Source: Spirochaetales bacterium
Lineage (GTDB): Bacteria > Spirochaetota > Spirochaetia > UBA9216
Direction: 5' to 3'
DNA length: 44,149 bases
Assembly: GCA_003245835.1 (NCBI GenBank)
Contig: QKCC01000197.1
Location: 1-44,149, forward strand
This document shows positions 32,470 through 40,568 of this stretch, one piece after another (the stretch's first letter is position 1; each line of letters starts with the position of its first letter). The position numbers and the translations under genes were made by a program. The notes below the pieces were generated by a model that was not told where the DNA came from, searched no databases, and saw nothing but the letters and a program-made list of their open reading frames with translations.

Positions 32470-34314
32470 ATGGACACAGGAAAAATCCTGACGCGCAGTG
32501 ATAGTTTCAGTGAGATTGTAATGGGAAACACAGCACTTGTCCGGGCAATGATTGAGGCAGGGGTGAAGCTTGTCTCAGCATATCCGGGTTCACCGACTCC
32601 GGAAATTGCCGATGCGGTAATGGCTGTGAGGCGGCAGGAAGATCTCTTCTATTTTGAATATTCAGTAAATGAGAAAGTCGCTTCGGAGGTTGCCTTCGGG
32701 GCATCGATAAGCGGAAACCTTTCGGTCGTTTTTTTTAAGAGTGTAGGGCTGAATGTCGCAGCTGATTCATTCGTGCAGTTTTCACTGCTCGATTTAAAAG
32801 GCGGTCTTGTGATTGTGCTTGGCGATGATCCCGGGGCGAACTCATCACAGAATGAGCAGGACAACAGGCATTACGCGAGGATGACCAATACGCCTGTGCT
32901 GGAACCTGCAGACCCGCAGCAGGTGTATGTAATGTTTCTGAAGGCTGCCGAGCTTTCGGCCGAACTGCAGCACCCGGTAATCCTCAGGATGACCACACAT
33001 GTCTGCCATGCAAAATCGCGTGTTAGGTTCGGAAGCAGAAAAAAAGCAGAGCGCAGCAAATGGAGTTTTTCACCCGAGCCCGGAGAATATATTCCCCTGA
33101 CTAAATCTGTGGCAGCGATGAAAAAAAGATCGATTCTCAAACTTGAAAAATTCCGCGAATGGAATGAAATATCGGACTTCAACCGGCTGACGGACAACGG
33201 GTCAAACCGAGGAATTATTACATGCGGGCTGCCGTCGCTTTCGCTCGATGATGTATTAAGTGAAATTACGAACCCGCCGGATCTGCTTGTTCTCGGTTCC
33301 CCATGGCCGCTGCCGATCGCGCTGATTACGGATTTTTGCGCATCACATGATGAAGTACTGATCGTAGAGGAACTCGATCCTTTCATTGAGAATGAAATCA
33401 AAGCTGCCGCATATGACGCAGGGCTTGGGTGCAGAATTATAGGTAAAACTGAACCCGAAGATTTTATCGGAGAACTTCGTCCCGGGGCAGTCCGCCGGTT
33501 CCTGCTGCGAAAGTGGCCCGAAATTGATCCAGCCCCGGCTGCAGACCTGCCGGAAATACCGGTATTGCCGCGTCCGGCACAGATGTGCCCCGGCTGCGGA
33601 CACCGAAGCGCGTTTCACGCAATATCCAGGGCGCTGCATCCGAAGGACACAACCGTAGCGGACATAGGCTGTCATACCCTCGGCTACATGGAACCATACA
33701 GAATGGGGCAGGTCCTGCTGAGCATGGGGCATTCCAACGGCACAGGTTCCGGGCTGTCTGTTTTCAAGCCCGAGGGCCGGGTAATAACATTTATAGGTGA
33801 TTCCACGTTTTTTCATGCCGGGCTTCCGGGGATTATCAACGCTGTTTATAACAAGCATAAGATAACCCTGATTGTTATGGAGAACGGAACGACGGCGATG
33901 ACAGGACACCAGGATCACGCCGGTACCGGGGGGATTAGCGTCAGGCAGGTACTGCAGGCCCTCGGCATAGGGTTTATCGAAGAGGTCGACACCTACAAAC
34001 AGAAGGAGTTGACCGAGGCCGTCAAACGGGCGATAGCCTTCGACGGATTCAGCGTCGTAATAGCAAAGCACCCATGTATGCTGAAATTCACCAGGGAACA
34101 GCGCCGGCGCGGTAAAGAACCTTCTACACAGGCGCAGATTAATCAGGAAGTCTGCCGCAGAATAAAAACCTGTATATCGGAATTTGCCTGTCCTTCATTC
34201 ATGATCGATTCTGAGGACGGCAGCATCGGTGTCAATCCGGAACTCTGTATCGGCGACGGCTCGTGTGTTCAGACCTGTTCGGCAGCGGCCGTTTCAATCG
34301 GGAGAAAACAGTAA
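32470..34314 (+). CDS. iorA: Indolepyruvate:ferredoxin oxidoreductase alpha subunit
   Basis: 614 residues from the ATG at 32470 (GGGAGG five bases upstream; an in-frame ATG at 32446 lacks one). With IorB it oxidatively decarboxylates aryl pyruvates to acyl-CoA, reducing ferredoxin. N-terminal pyrimidine-binding domain: AYPGSPTPEIADAV, FEYSVNEKVASEVAFGAS. Thiamine-diphosphate domain: MCPGCGHRSAF, VADIGCHTLGY, IGDSTFFHAGLPGI and MENGTTAMTGHQDHAG. The C-terminal ferredoxin-like domain is degenerate: the second Cys of each cluster motif is missing (CRRIKTC and CIGDGSC), so cluster content is uncertain. Confidence 0.92.
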   Translation: MDTGKILTRSDSFSEIVMGNTALVRAMIEAGVKLVSAYPGSPTPEIADAVMAVRRQEDLFYFEYSVNEKVASEVAFGASISGNLSVVFFKSVGLNVAADSFVQFSLLDLKGGLVIVLGDDPGANSSQNEQDNRHYARMTNTPVLEPADPQQVYVMFLKAAELSAELQHPVILRMTTHVCHAKSRVRFGSRKKAERSKWSFSPEPGEYIPLTKSVAAMKKRSILKLEKFREWNEISDFNRLTDNGSNRGIITCGLPSLSLDDVLSEITNPPDLLVLGSPWPLPIALITDFCASHDEVLIVEELDPFIENEIKAAAYDAGLGCRIIGKTEPEDFIGELRPGAVRRFLLRKWPEIDPAPAADLPEIPVLPRPAQMCPGCGHRSAFHAISRALHPKDTTVADIGCHTLGYMEPYRMGQVLLSMGHSNGTGSGLSVFKPEGRVITFIGDSTFFHAGLPGIINAVYNKHKITLIVMENGTTAMTGHQDHAGTGGISVRQVLQALGIGFIEEVDTYKQKELTEAVKRAIAFDGFSVVIAKHPCMLKFTREQRRRGKEPSTQAQINQEVCRRIKTCISEFACPSFMIDSEDGSIGVNPELCIGDGSCVQTCSAAAVSIGRKQ

Positions 34315-34886
34315 TGAAGTGCAATATATATTTAAACGGGGTAGGCGGCCAGGGTATAGGTGTTCTGAGCGAGCTTGTGATAAGGGCGTACGATGACGCA
34401 GGTTTCCAGGTGAAAGGCGTAGATACGCATGGGCTTGCCCAGCGCGGCGGCTCGGTCGAGTCTCATATACGAATCGGTTATCCGTCGGGCAGCCCTCTGA
34501 TAGAGGCCGGCAAAGCTGATATTGTTCTGTCTCTCGAGCTAACCGAGGCATACAGGGCATTGTACGGATTGCTTCGCGATGGCGGGCATCTTGCATATTT
34601 CGATACTCTCTGGCAGAGCCTGCCCGTCAGGCTTGAAGCTGAAAAGGCGCCTGATGCAGAGATGATCGGTACAGCAGCGGCAGCCAGGAATGTTTCGGTC
34701 CTTCGTGTCGGTACAGACGGATCCGGGGATGTCCGGATGCAGAATATCATGCTGCTTGCAGAATCTGTGAAGGGCGGGGTACTTCCGGGGATTGCCGCGG
34801 GCAATATCCGCAGCGCACTGATTCAGCTTTTTTCCGGCGAGGTTCTCGAAAAGAACCTTGGACTGCTTGAGTCTATATTCGGGTAA
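34314..34886 (+). CDS. iorB: Indolepyruvate:ferredoxin oxidoreductase beta subunit
   Basis: 190 residues. The gamma-type 2-oxoacid oxidoreductase fold: NIYLNGVGGQGIGVLSELV at the N-terminus, then GVDTHGLAQRGGSVESHIRIG and KADIVLSLELTEAYRAL, the usual motifs of IorB. It starts at the ATG overlapping the iorA stop by one base (TAATG), with GGGAG nine bases upstream. It forms the small subunit of the IorAB complex. A longer in-frame ATG at 34263 would lie inside iorA and has no ribosome-binding site. Confidence 0.92.
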   Translation: MKCNIYLNGVGGQGIGVLSELVIRAYDDAGFQVKGVDTHGLAQRGGSVESHIRIGYPSGSPLIEAGKADIVLSLELTEAYRALYGLLRDGGHLAYFDTLWQSLPVRLEAEKAPDAEMIGTAAAARNVSVLRVGTDGSGDVRMQNIMLLAESVKGGVLPGIAAGNIRSALIQLFSGEVLEKNLGLLESIFG

Positions 34887-34996
34887 TTTATTTGTACGCA
34901 CAAACAAAATAAATATTGGCATAATTCCTGAGACGTTATAAACTGGATCTGATTAACATTATCACTAGTTTAACCGGAAGATTCAGGAGCCCGCAA

Positions 34997-36217
34997 ATGA
35001 AGAAAATACTTATTCTCGGAACCGGCGCACAGGGAAGTACAGTTGCCAAACGAATGGACGAAGAACCAAATGTGTCAGAGATAATCTGCGCAGATTATGA
35101 TGAGAAGGCAGTTAAGCTGCTGTGCGCAGATCTGAAAAAAGCAAAGCCCCTCAGGATAGACGCAACGCGCATAGAAAATATAGTCAATGCGGCTGCTGGT
35201 GCCGATCTGCTTGTTAATGCCCTGCCGATGGCATTCGGCAGGAATGTTCTTGAAGCAGCACTTGCGGCTAAGGTCAATTACCAGGATTTTGCAGCCTACG
35301 ATGATCCGGAGGTTGACTGGGTTGATGGAATAAAAGAGATGCTTACCGTAACTTCCGAACGCTTCAAAGCAATCGGAAAGACGGCGCTGATCAGTACCGG
35401 TTCAGCTCCAGGTATAATCTGCGTGGCAGCCCGGGACCTTATGCGTGAACTTGACAGCTGCGACACCATAAGTATGTATGTCTGGGAAGGTGTCAAGGCA
35501 AAGCGTTTTCTTCCGTTCTGGTGGTCTCCGGAGGTCGCATATGCCGATATGGCCGATGATGCCTGGCCGTATATAGACGGAGAGATTGTCGCGTCAAAAC
35601 CCTTTGAGCTGCCGGTTCTGCGGTCCTTTGGCGGTGATGACCGGGTTATACGGTTTGTCGAACACGCCCACGACGAGACTGTCCTTATGGGGCTGCACTC
35701 GAAGGAATTTTTTAAAGGGGTTAAAAATGTATTTTTCAAATACGGAGGTTACGGAATAGACTTTGCCGAAAACCTTTACCGTATGGGCATGCTCTCTGAA
35801 ACACCGGTTGACGTGGACGGACAGATGATTGTTCCCCGCAAGCTGGCGCTTAAGCTTACGCCTCCTGCGCCGAAGTACTACGAAGAAATAAAGGAAATCC
35901 TCGATGAAGGACTTGATGATGATTCGGGCGCGATGGTGATCGAAGCCTTCGGTACAAAGGGCGGACAGCCTGTAAAGGCAGAGACTTACGTGAATTCCCT
36001 AGGGTGCGCTGACGCTTTTAAAAAATCCGGCTTAACCGGTGAAACCTATTTCACGGGGCAGGGCGGCGCGCTTTTTACAAAACTCTTTGTTAATGACAGG
36101 ATTTACCAAAAGGGTTTGATTTCGTCTGATATGCTCGAGTATGATCAGGTTGATTACTATCTTGAAAAGGCAGCTGAACTTGGGATTACCCTGAACAAAT
36201 CAGTCAGCCAGAAGTGA
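34997..36217 (+). CDS. Saccharopine dehydrogenase-like oxidoreductase
   Basis: 406 residues. N-terminal Rossmann fold ILILGTGAQGSTVAKRM, then AGADLLVNALPMAFGRNV and VNYQDFAAYDD, the saccharopine-dehydrogenase NADP-domain pattern. A central ISTGSAPGIICVAARDLM is typical of the lysine/carboxynorspermidine dehydrogenase group. The C-terminal catalytic half (FGTKGGQPVKAETYVNSL) continues that family. AGGAG lies upstream of the ATG. It follows iorAB by 110 bases; TTGGCA (34916-34921) and TAAACT 17 bases on may be its own promoter. Probably a lysine-type amino-acid or opine dehydrogenase; the substrate is unknown. Confidence 0.85.
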   Translation: MKKILILGTGAQGSTVAKRMDEEPNVSEIICADYDEKAVKLLCADLKKAKPLRIDATRIENIVNAAAGADLLVNALPMAFGRNVLEAALAAKVNYQDFAAYDDPEVDWVDGIKEMLTVTSERFKAIGKTALISTGSAPGIICVAARDLMRELDSCDTISMYVWEGVKAKRFLPFWWSPEVAYADMADDAWPYIDGEIVASKPFELPVLRSFGGDDRVIRFVEHAHDETVLMGLHSKEFFKGVKNVFFKYGGYGIDFAENLYRMGMLSETPVDVDGQMIVPRKLALKLTPPAPKYYEEIKEILDEGLDDDSGAMVIEAFGTKGGQPVKAETYVNSLGCADAFKKSGLTGETYFTGQGGALFTKLFVNDRIYQKGLISSDMLEYDQVDYYLEKAAELGITLNKSVSQK

Positions 36218-36253
36218 CGACGAAGATTAATCAAAATAAAAAATAAACCTAGT

Positions 36254-36282
36254 TTGACATCGTCACACCAGAATCATATAAT
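36254..36282 (+). promoter_or_regulatory. Consensus sigma-70 promoter of the HD-GYP gene
   Basis: TTGACA (36254-36259), exactly 17 bases, TATAAT (36277-36282): a perfect consensus. The ATG at 36291 lies only eight bases past the -10 box, so the transcript would start about two bases before it. Confidence 0.85.
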
Positions 36283-36290
36283 TCTCTCAT

Positions 36291-38048
36291 ATGTCAGAAC
36301 ATGGAACTCTCAGCATCGGCAGGATCGCCAGAATTATGCCGATGCTTATAATAATACTTATTGTCATAAATATTTCTGCGGTTTCACTGATAGGCTGGTC
36401 CTATTTTCGGATAAATACTGATGATAAAGATTCTTCCGAATATTTCAGGAAGTTTAACAGCTATGCCCTTATCGTTGCCCAGAGCGGTGCATCCCCGTCT
36501 GAAGAAATAATTATGCAGTACGAAGAATTATCCGATTTTTACCACAGCCTAAGCCGTAGTTTGACTGACGGAACAGTGCTGCTGTCTCCGGAATACACGA
36601 CCGATGCTGCACGTGAAGTATATTCAACACAATTACGGAGTCATGCAATTTTAATACGGGAGAATCTGTCGAATATTGTAGACTCCGGCTATCTCAGAAT
36701 CGGAATAATGCTTGGAATCTCGCTTATCGCGAGCCTTGGCATGTTTATTATGGTTCTCAAAGTAAAAACTGCCATGGTAGAGTATAATTCTGAACTGCTC
36801 GATGATCTTTCATATCTGGAAAAGATTCTGACCTATGAAGCTGCCCCCCAATTTACTGTGAAAATGAGCCGGATTGATGAAGTACGGCAGCTGAACGAGG
36901 CTGTTTACAGAATTTCAAATGATGTAGGTTATAACCGCAAACTGATCGATACCTCCGTTCACGGCAACCTTGATCAGACAATGTCGGACCTTTACGCGAG
37001 TATTAAAAGCCAGATGCCGTGCGATCGTATTGCACTGGCATTTGTCGACATTGAAGGCGGCTGTACAGCAGAAACCGCTGTGACGCAGTACAATAATCCC
37101 AGGCTCACACCCGGATTCAGAGAACCCCTGTCGAATACAAGCCTGACGTCGCTTATGCAGAACGGAAAACCGAGGATAATAAACGACCTTGAAGAATACT
37201 CAAGCAATCGGAAAGTGTCATATGCTACCCAGCTCATTATGGAAGAGGGGTTGAAGGCAAGTATTACCGTTCCGATGATGTTTGACGGAAAATGTCTCGG
37301 GTTTTTCTTTGTTTCAAGTCTCGAGAAAAATGTATTCAACAATATAATGATGAATTACATTTCAAGGGTAATAAATCTCATGAAACAGAAATTCTATATT
37401 GAGTATCTGCTTCAGGAGGTAATATCTGAAACATCCAACGCTTTTGTCGGACTGATGGAAGAGAAGGATAACGAAACCTCCGACCATATAATTCGGATGT
37501 CGCAATATTCATATATTACAGCCCGATCATATCATATGAATGTGAAACCCCTGAAACCGCGTTTTATGCGCGAGATTCTCTGGTACGCCCCCCTGCATGA
37601 TATCGGCAAAGTCGGCACTCCCGATGCAATCCTTCTGAAAGAGGGTCCGCTTACAGCTGATGAAATGAAGGTTATGCGGCGTCATGTTGACTCAGGCATC
37701 AGCGTTATAAGGAAGATGAATGAGAAGATGCAGAAAATTGTATCAACCCCGCTTATGCAGACAGCCGTTGATATAATTGCAGGCCATCATGAAAAATTCG
37801 ACGGCAGCGGTTATCCGCGCGGCATCAGCGGTGAAGACATTCCGCTAGCAGGCCGTATTGTAGCAATGGCTGATGTTTTCGATGCGCTGACATCGAAGCG
37901 GCCCTATAAAGAAGCATTCTCTATTGAAACGGCGCTCAGCATAATTGAGGGTGACATGAAGAACAGTTTCGATCCGGAAGTTGTCAGTGCTTTCAAACTT
38001 GCACTGCCCGAGGTTCGCAGAGTTTATTCTGCTTTGAAGGAAGTCTGA
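36291..38048 (+). CDS. Membrane-bound GAF/HD-GYP cyclic-di-GMP phosphodiesterase
   Basis: 585 residues. Two membrane helices (about 13-36 and 133-155) enclose a periplasmic domain, then a GAF domain (about 215-365) and a C-terminal HD-GYP domain. Key residues: LHDIGKVGTPDAIL with the HD pair, GHHEKFDGSGYPRG with the GYP motif, and ADVFDALTSKRPYK. HD-GYP proteins hydrolyse cyclic-di-GMP. The GAF domain could sense a small ligand. The mRNA appears leaderless; internal ATGs at codons 16 and 18 lack a good ribosome-binding site. The Crp/Fnr regulator follows 23 bases later. Confidence 0.92.
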   Translation: MSEHGTLSIGRIARIMPMLIIILIVINISAVSLIGWSYFRINTDDKDSSEYFRKFNSYALIVAQSGASPSEEIIMQYEELSDFYHSLSRSLTDGTVLLSPEYTTDAAREVYSTQLRSHAILIRENLSNIVDSGYLRIGIMLGISLIASLGMFIMVLKVKTAMVEYNSELLDDLSYLEKILTYEAAPQFTVKMSRIDEVRQLNEAVYRISNDVGYNRKLIDTSVHGNLDQTMSDLYASIKSQMPCDRIALAFVDIEGGCTAETAVTQYNNPRLTPGFREPLSNTSLTSLMQNGKPRIINDLEEYSSNRKVSYATQLIMEEGLKASITVPMMFDGKCLGFFFVSSLEKNVFNNIMMNYISRVINLMKQKFYIEYLLQEVISETSNAFVGLMEEKDNETSDHIIRMSQYSYITARSYHMNVKPLKPRFMREILWYAPLHDIGKVGTPDAILLKEGPLTADEMKVMRRHVDSGISVIRKMNEKMQKIVSTPLMQTAVDIIAGHHEKFDGSGYPRGISGEDIPLAGRIVAMADVFDALTSKRPYKEAFSIETALSIIEGDMKNSFDPEVVSAFKLALPEVRRVYSALKEV

Positions 38049-38071
38049 AATCTGATAAAATAATTATCAGG

Positions 38072-38755
38072 ATGAATGAACAGACTGTTTCAAAGCTGAT
38101 TAAAACTGAATTGTTCCGCGGTATTGAACCCCGGGAATTAAAACTTACCCTTGAAAAATTCAAAACCAGTCACATCGTATACTCAGCCGATCGGCTTATC
38201 ATGCTCAGGGGCGACAAGGTCGATTCGCTGATGATTCTGCTTGAAGGCCGCCTTCAGGCCCAGATACAGGGATTAAGCGGAAAGGTCCTCAGGGTTGAAG
38301 TTCTGAAACCCCTTGAGCCTGTAGCTTCGGGGATTCTTTTTGCAGGCGACAACAGGCTGCCGGTAAATCTGTATACCGAAACCGATGTCGAGCTGTTTCT
38401 TATACCAAAAGAAGCCGTATTAAGCCTGTGCAGCCTGAACAGAAACTTCCTTGAGAGTTTCCTTACCGATATGGGAGACAAGATAACCGTTCTTGCAGAA
38501 AAGATAAAAATGTTCCAGTTCAATACCATCAGACAGAAAATCGCCGGCTATATTCTCGGTCTTTCAGGACCGAGGAAAATCAGGGTCGTTAAGCTTGTAT
38601 ACAGCAAAGAGATACTTGCAGAAATCATGGGGGTAACAAGGCCCTCTTTATCGAGAGAGTTTTCGAATCTTGCTGCTGAAGGATTGATCAGCGTACAAGG
38701 TAAAACTGTTGAGATCCTGAACCGGGAACTCCTGGAAGAACTCATTCATGGTTAG
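38072..38755 (+). CDS. Crp/Fnr-family regulator of HcpR type
   Basis: 227 residues. N-terminal cyclic-nucleotide-like barrel (LMILLEGRLQAQIQG, ILFAGDNRLPVNLYTETDVE), long dimer helix and winged helix with recognition segment MGVTRPSLSREFSNLAAEGL. It has none of the Fnr N-terminal Cys set, so it is not an Fnr-type iron-sulfur sensor; HcpR relatives sense nitric oxide, sometimes through haem. The hcp gene 1.8 kb away carries a matching palindrome. TTGAAG-16-TAAAAT (38034-38061) inside the end of the HD-GYP gene may be a promoter ten bases from the ATG; otherwise it is read through. Confidence 0.85.
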   Translation: MNEQTVSKLIKTELFRGIEPRELKLTLEKFKTSHIVYSADRLIMLRGDKVDSLMILLEGRLQAQIQGLSGKVLRVEVLKPLEPVASGILFAGDNRLPVNLYTETDVELFLIPKEAVLSLCSLNRNFLESFLTDMGDKITVLAEKIKMFQFNTIRQKIAGYILGLSGPRKIRVVKLVYSKEILAEIMGVTRPSLSREFSNLAAEGLISVQGKTVEILNRELLEELIHG

Positions 38756-38776
38756 CTCTTTGAGAGCCTGGTTATA

Positions 38777-39001
38777 ATGGAAGAAGTGTATAAGGGGTAC
38801 AGAATCATCGCTGTTCCCGTAAAAACTCCTGCCGGACGCTGGTCGGTTGCTGTAGCGATTAAATCGGGTACGGCTGCCGACGCTGTTGAAAAAAAATATA
38901 TTGCCGAAGACGGAATAAGCTATATTCTTAAAGAAGAAGCTGCAAAGGAATGTTTGAACCTGGGCAGAAATCTTATCAGGACCGGTCATGCCGGATTTTA
39001 G
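38777..39001 (+). CDS. Small protein of unknown function
   Basis: 74 residues: YKGYRIIAVPVKTPAGRWSV, AIKSGTAADAV, then a helical Lys/Glu-rich region. No signal peptide. The beta-strand pattern at the start is mildly reminiscent of HlyU-like small proteins, but I would not assign it. TATAAT overlaps the ATG and no clear ribosome-binding site is present. It sits in a run of same-strand genes ending with PhzF, 21 bases after the Crp gene. Confidence 0.6.
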   Translation: MEEVYKGYRIIAVPVKTPAGRWSVAVAIKSGTAADAVEKKYIAEDGISYILKEEAAKECLNLGRNLIRTGHAGF

Positions 39002-39017
39002 TCACAGGAGAGTCAAA

Positions 39018-39605
39018 ATGATGGAGTTTGATACGGAAGAATTTGTAATCAGGGAGCTTTCAATAGAAACAGCAGAAGATTTTCTGGAATTTTTTGACCA
39101 CAGGGCCTTCTGCGACAATCCTGATTGGGCGGACTGTTACTGCTGCTTTTACTACTTTACGGGTAAAGACAGCTGGGAACAGCGGTCCGGAGCTGATAAC
39201 CGGAAAGAAAGCATCACACTGATAGAACGCGGCCGTATGAACGGCTATCTTGCGTACATAGGCGGCCGACCGGCAGGATGGCTCAATGTGGATGATATAA
39301 ATAATTATCCGAGGCTGCTCGAGAATAATCAAATTAAACGCGAGTCTGGTAAAAAAACTGCCTCTGTTGTCTGTTTCGTTATAGATCCCGATCAGCGCAG
39401 GAAGGGTATTGCGTCCCGGCTGCTCAAACAGGCGTGTGCTGATTTTGAAAAGAAAGGCTATGATTTTATCGAAGCGTATCCGCAGATAAATCCTGAAGGT
39501 GATGCTGCAAATTATCATGGACCGCTGAAAATGTACCTGTCGGCGGGTTTTGAAATTTCAGGCGAAAATGCTTCATTCCATATTGTCAGAAGATCTTTTA
39601 AATGA
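39018..39605 (+). CDS. GNAT-family N-acetyltransferase
   Basis: 195 residues from the ATG at 39018, chosen because AGGAG lies seven bases upstream; a start at 38988 would overlap the previous gene. The acetyl-CoA-binding stretch is VVCFVIDPDQRRKGIASRLL (motif Q/RxxGxG/A), followed by AYPQINPEGDAANYHGPLKM and the C-terminal strand with MYLSAGFEISG. The N-terminal FFDHRAFCDNPDWADCYCCF is shared by a known subgroup of bacterial GNATs. The target is unknown. Overlaps the PhzF gene by four bases (ATGA). Confidence 0.88.
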   Translation: MMEFDTEEFVIRELSIETAEDFLEFFDHRAFCDNPDWADCYCCFYYFTGKDSWEQRSGADNRKESITLIERGRMNGYLAYIGGRPAGWLNVDDINNYPRLLENNQIKRESGKKTASVVCFVIDPDQRRKGIASRLLKQACADFEKKGYDFIEAYPQINPEGDAANYHGPLKMYLSAGFEISGENASFHIVRRSFK

Positions 39606-40456
39606 AATATTTTCATGTCGATGTGTTCACCGAACGGCTCTTTTCAGGCAATGGTCTTACTGTTGTTTTTCCGGACAAAGCGCTCGGCGCAGAAGCTATG
39701 CTGCAGATTACCCGTGAGTTCCGGCAGTTTGAAACGATATTCATTACATCGGAGCCGGCTGGAGGTTACTCTGCCCGGATATTTACGATGGACGAGGAAC
39801 TTCCATTTGCGGGGCATCCCATGATCGGAGCAGCAGCCGTTATTCACAGACTGTTCTTCCCGGGGAAGTCTGAAGTCAGGATCCCGATTTCCGTAAACTG
39901 CCGCAAGGTCGAACTTGTGTCTGCACTGGAGGATAAGACCTGCAGAGTGACTATGAATCAGGGTGAGCCTGGGTTTATCCGTGTTTGTGAGATCGATCAA
40001 ATCGAAGATATAATAGCTGCATTAAATATTTCGGCATCGGACCTTGATGACAGGTTTCCGGTTGAGGTTGTTTCGACAGGGCTGCCGTACCTGCTGGTGC
40101 CGCTGCGCAGCGCGCTCGAAAAAGCCCGGATTATTTCCTGTAATTTTGAGCGGATGCTCAGCCGAATCGGGGCGAAATTTGTCTACCTGTTCGGGATTTC
40201 CGATGACGGCTGTTTTGAGTGCCGTACATGGGATAATGAAGGCCGTGTCGAAGATGTCGCGACGGGGAGTGCGGCCGGGCCTCTCGCTGCCTATCTTGTG
40301 AAAAACGGTTTTAAAAAAGCTGATGCTGATATCCTGATCAGGCAGGGAGCTTACGCCGGACGTCCCTCATTGATCAGCGCAAGAGTTTCGTCCGCAGCCG
40401 ATGAAGTCTGTATTAGCGGCAGTGTCGCTTTTTTTGCTGAGGGTGAAATATATTAA
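39602..40456 (+). CDS. PhzF-family isomerase/epimerase-like protein
   Basis: 284 residues. MKYFHVDVFTERLFSGNGLTVV is the PhzF start (FhVDvFt...f.GNpl.Vf); the catalytic Glu is probably in FRQFETIFITSE; FTMDEELPFAGHPMIGAA and the late WDNEGRVEDVATGSAAGPLAAYL are further signatures. PhzF proteins are diaminopimelate-epimerase-fold enzymes; most family members have unknown substrates. Coupled to the GNAT gene by overlap, and the last gene of this plus-strand run. Its stop is followed at once by the compact repeat at 40457. Confidence 0.9.
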   Translation: MKYFHVDVFTERLFSGNGLTVVFPDKALGAEAMLQITREFRQFETIFITSEPAGGYSARIFTMDEELPFAGHPMIGAAAVIHRLFFPGKSEVRIPISVNCRKVELVSALEDKTCRVTMNQGEPGFIRVCEIDQIEDIIAALNISASDLDDRFPVEVVSTGLPYLLVPLRSALEKARIISCNFERMLSRIGAKFVYLFGISDDGCFECRTWDNEGRVEDVATGSAAGPLAAYLVKNGFKKADADILIRQGAYAGRPSLISARVSSAADEVCISGSVAFFAEGEIY

Positions 40457-40499
40457 GGGCACCTCTAATAACTCTAAATTGGAGTTTTTAGAAGTCCCC
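40457..40499. repeat. Compact copy of the 6.7-kb palindromic element
   Basis: 43 bp starting GGGCACCTCTAATAACTC and ending GAGTTTTTAGAAGTCCCC: the two outer ends of the 6727-6858 element joined, in reverse orientation, with the same AATTT core. It begins directly after the PhzF stop codon. It forms an imperfect hairpin. Confidence 0.75.
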
Positions 40500-40501
40500 T
40501 T

Positions 40502-40537
40502 AAAAAAACCGTTCCGGAAACAGGTTTCCGAAACGGT
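40502..40537 (-). terminator. Rho-independent terminator of hcp
   Basis: Minus strand ACCGTTTCGGAAAC and GTTTCCGGAACGGT pair with one mismatch around a tight loop, followed by seven T's (plus-strand A's 40502-40508). It lies 31 bases past the hcp stop and abuts the repeat at 40457-40499. Confidence 0.88.
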
Positions 40538-40568
40538 ACGGGCCTTTAATTAAAAATTAAATTCCTGT

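Noticed and set aside
33343-34071. Minus-strand open frame inside iorA
   Set aside because: Shadow of the IorA coding sequence; no start signal or recognisable domain.
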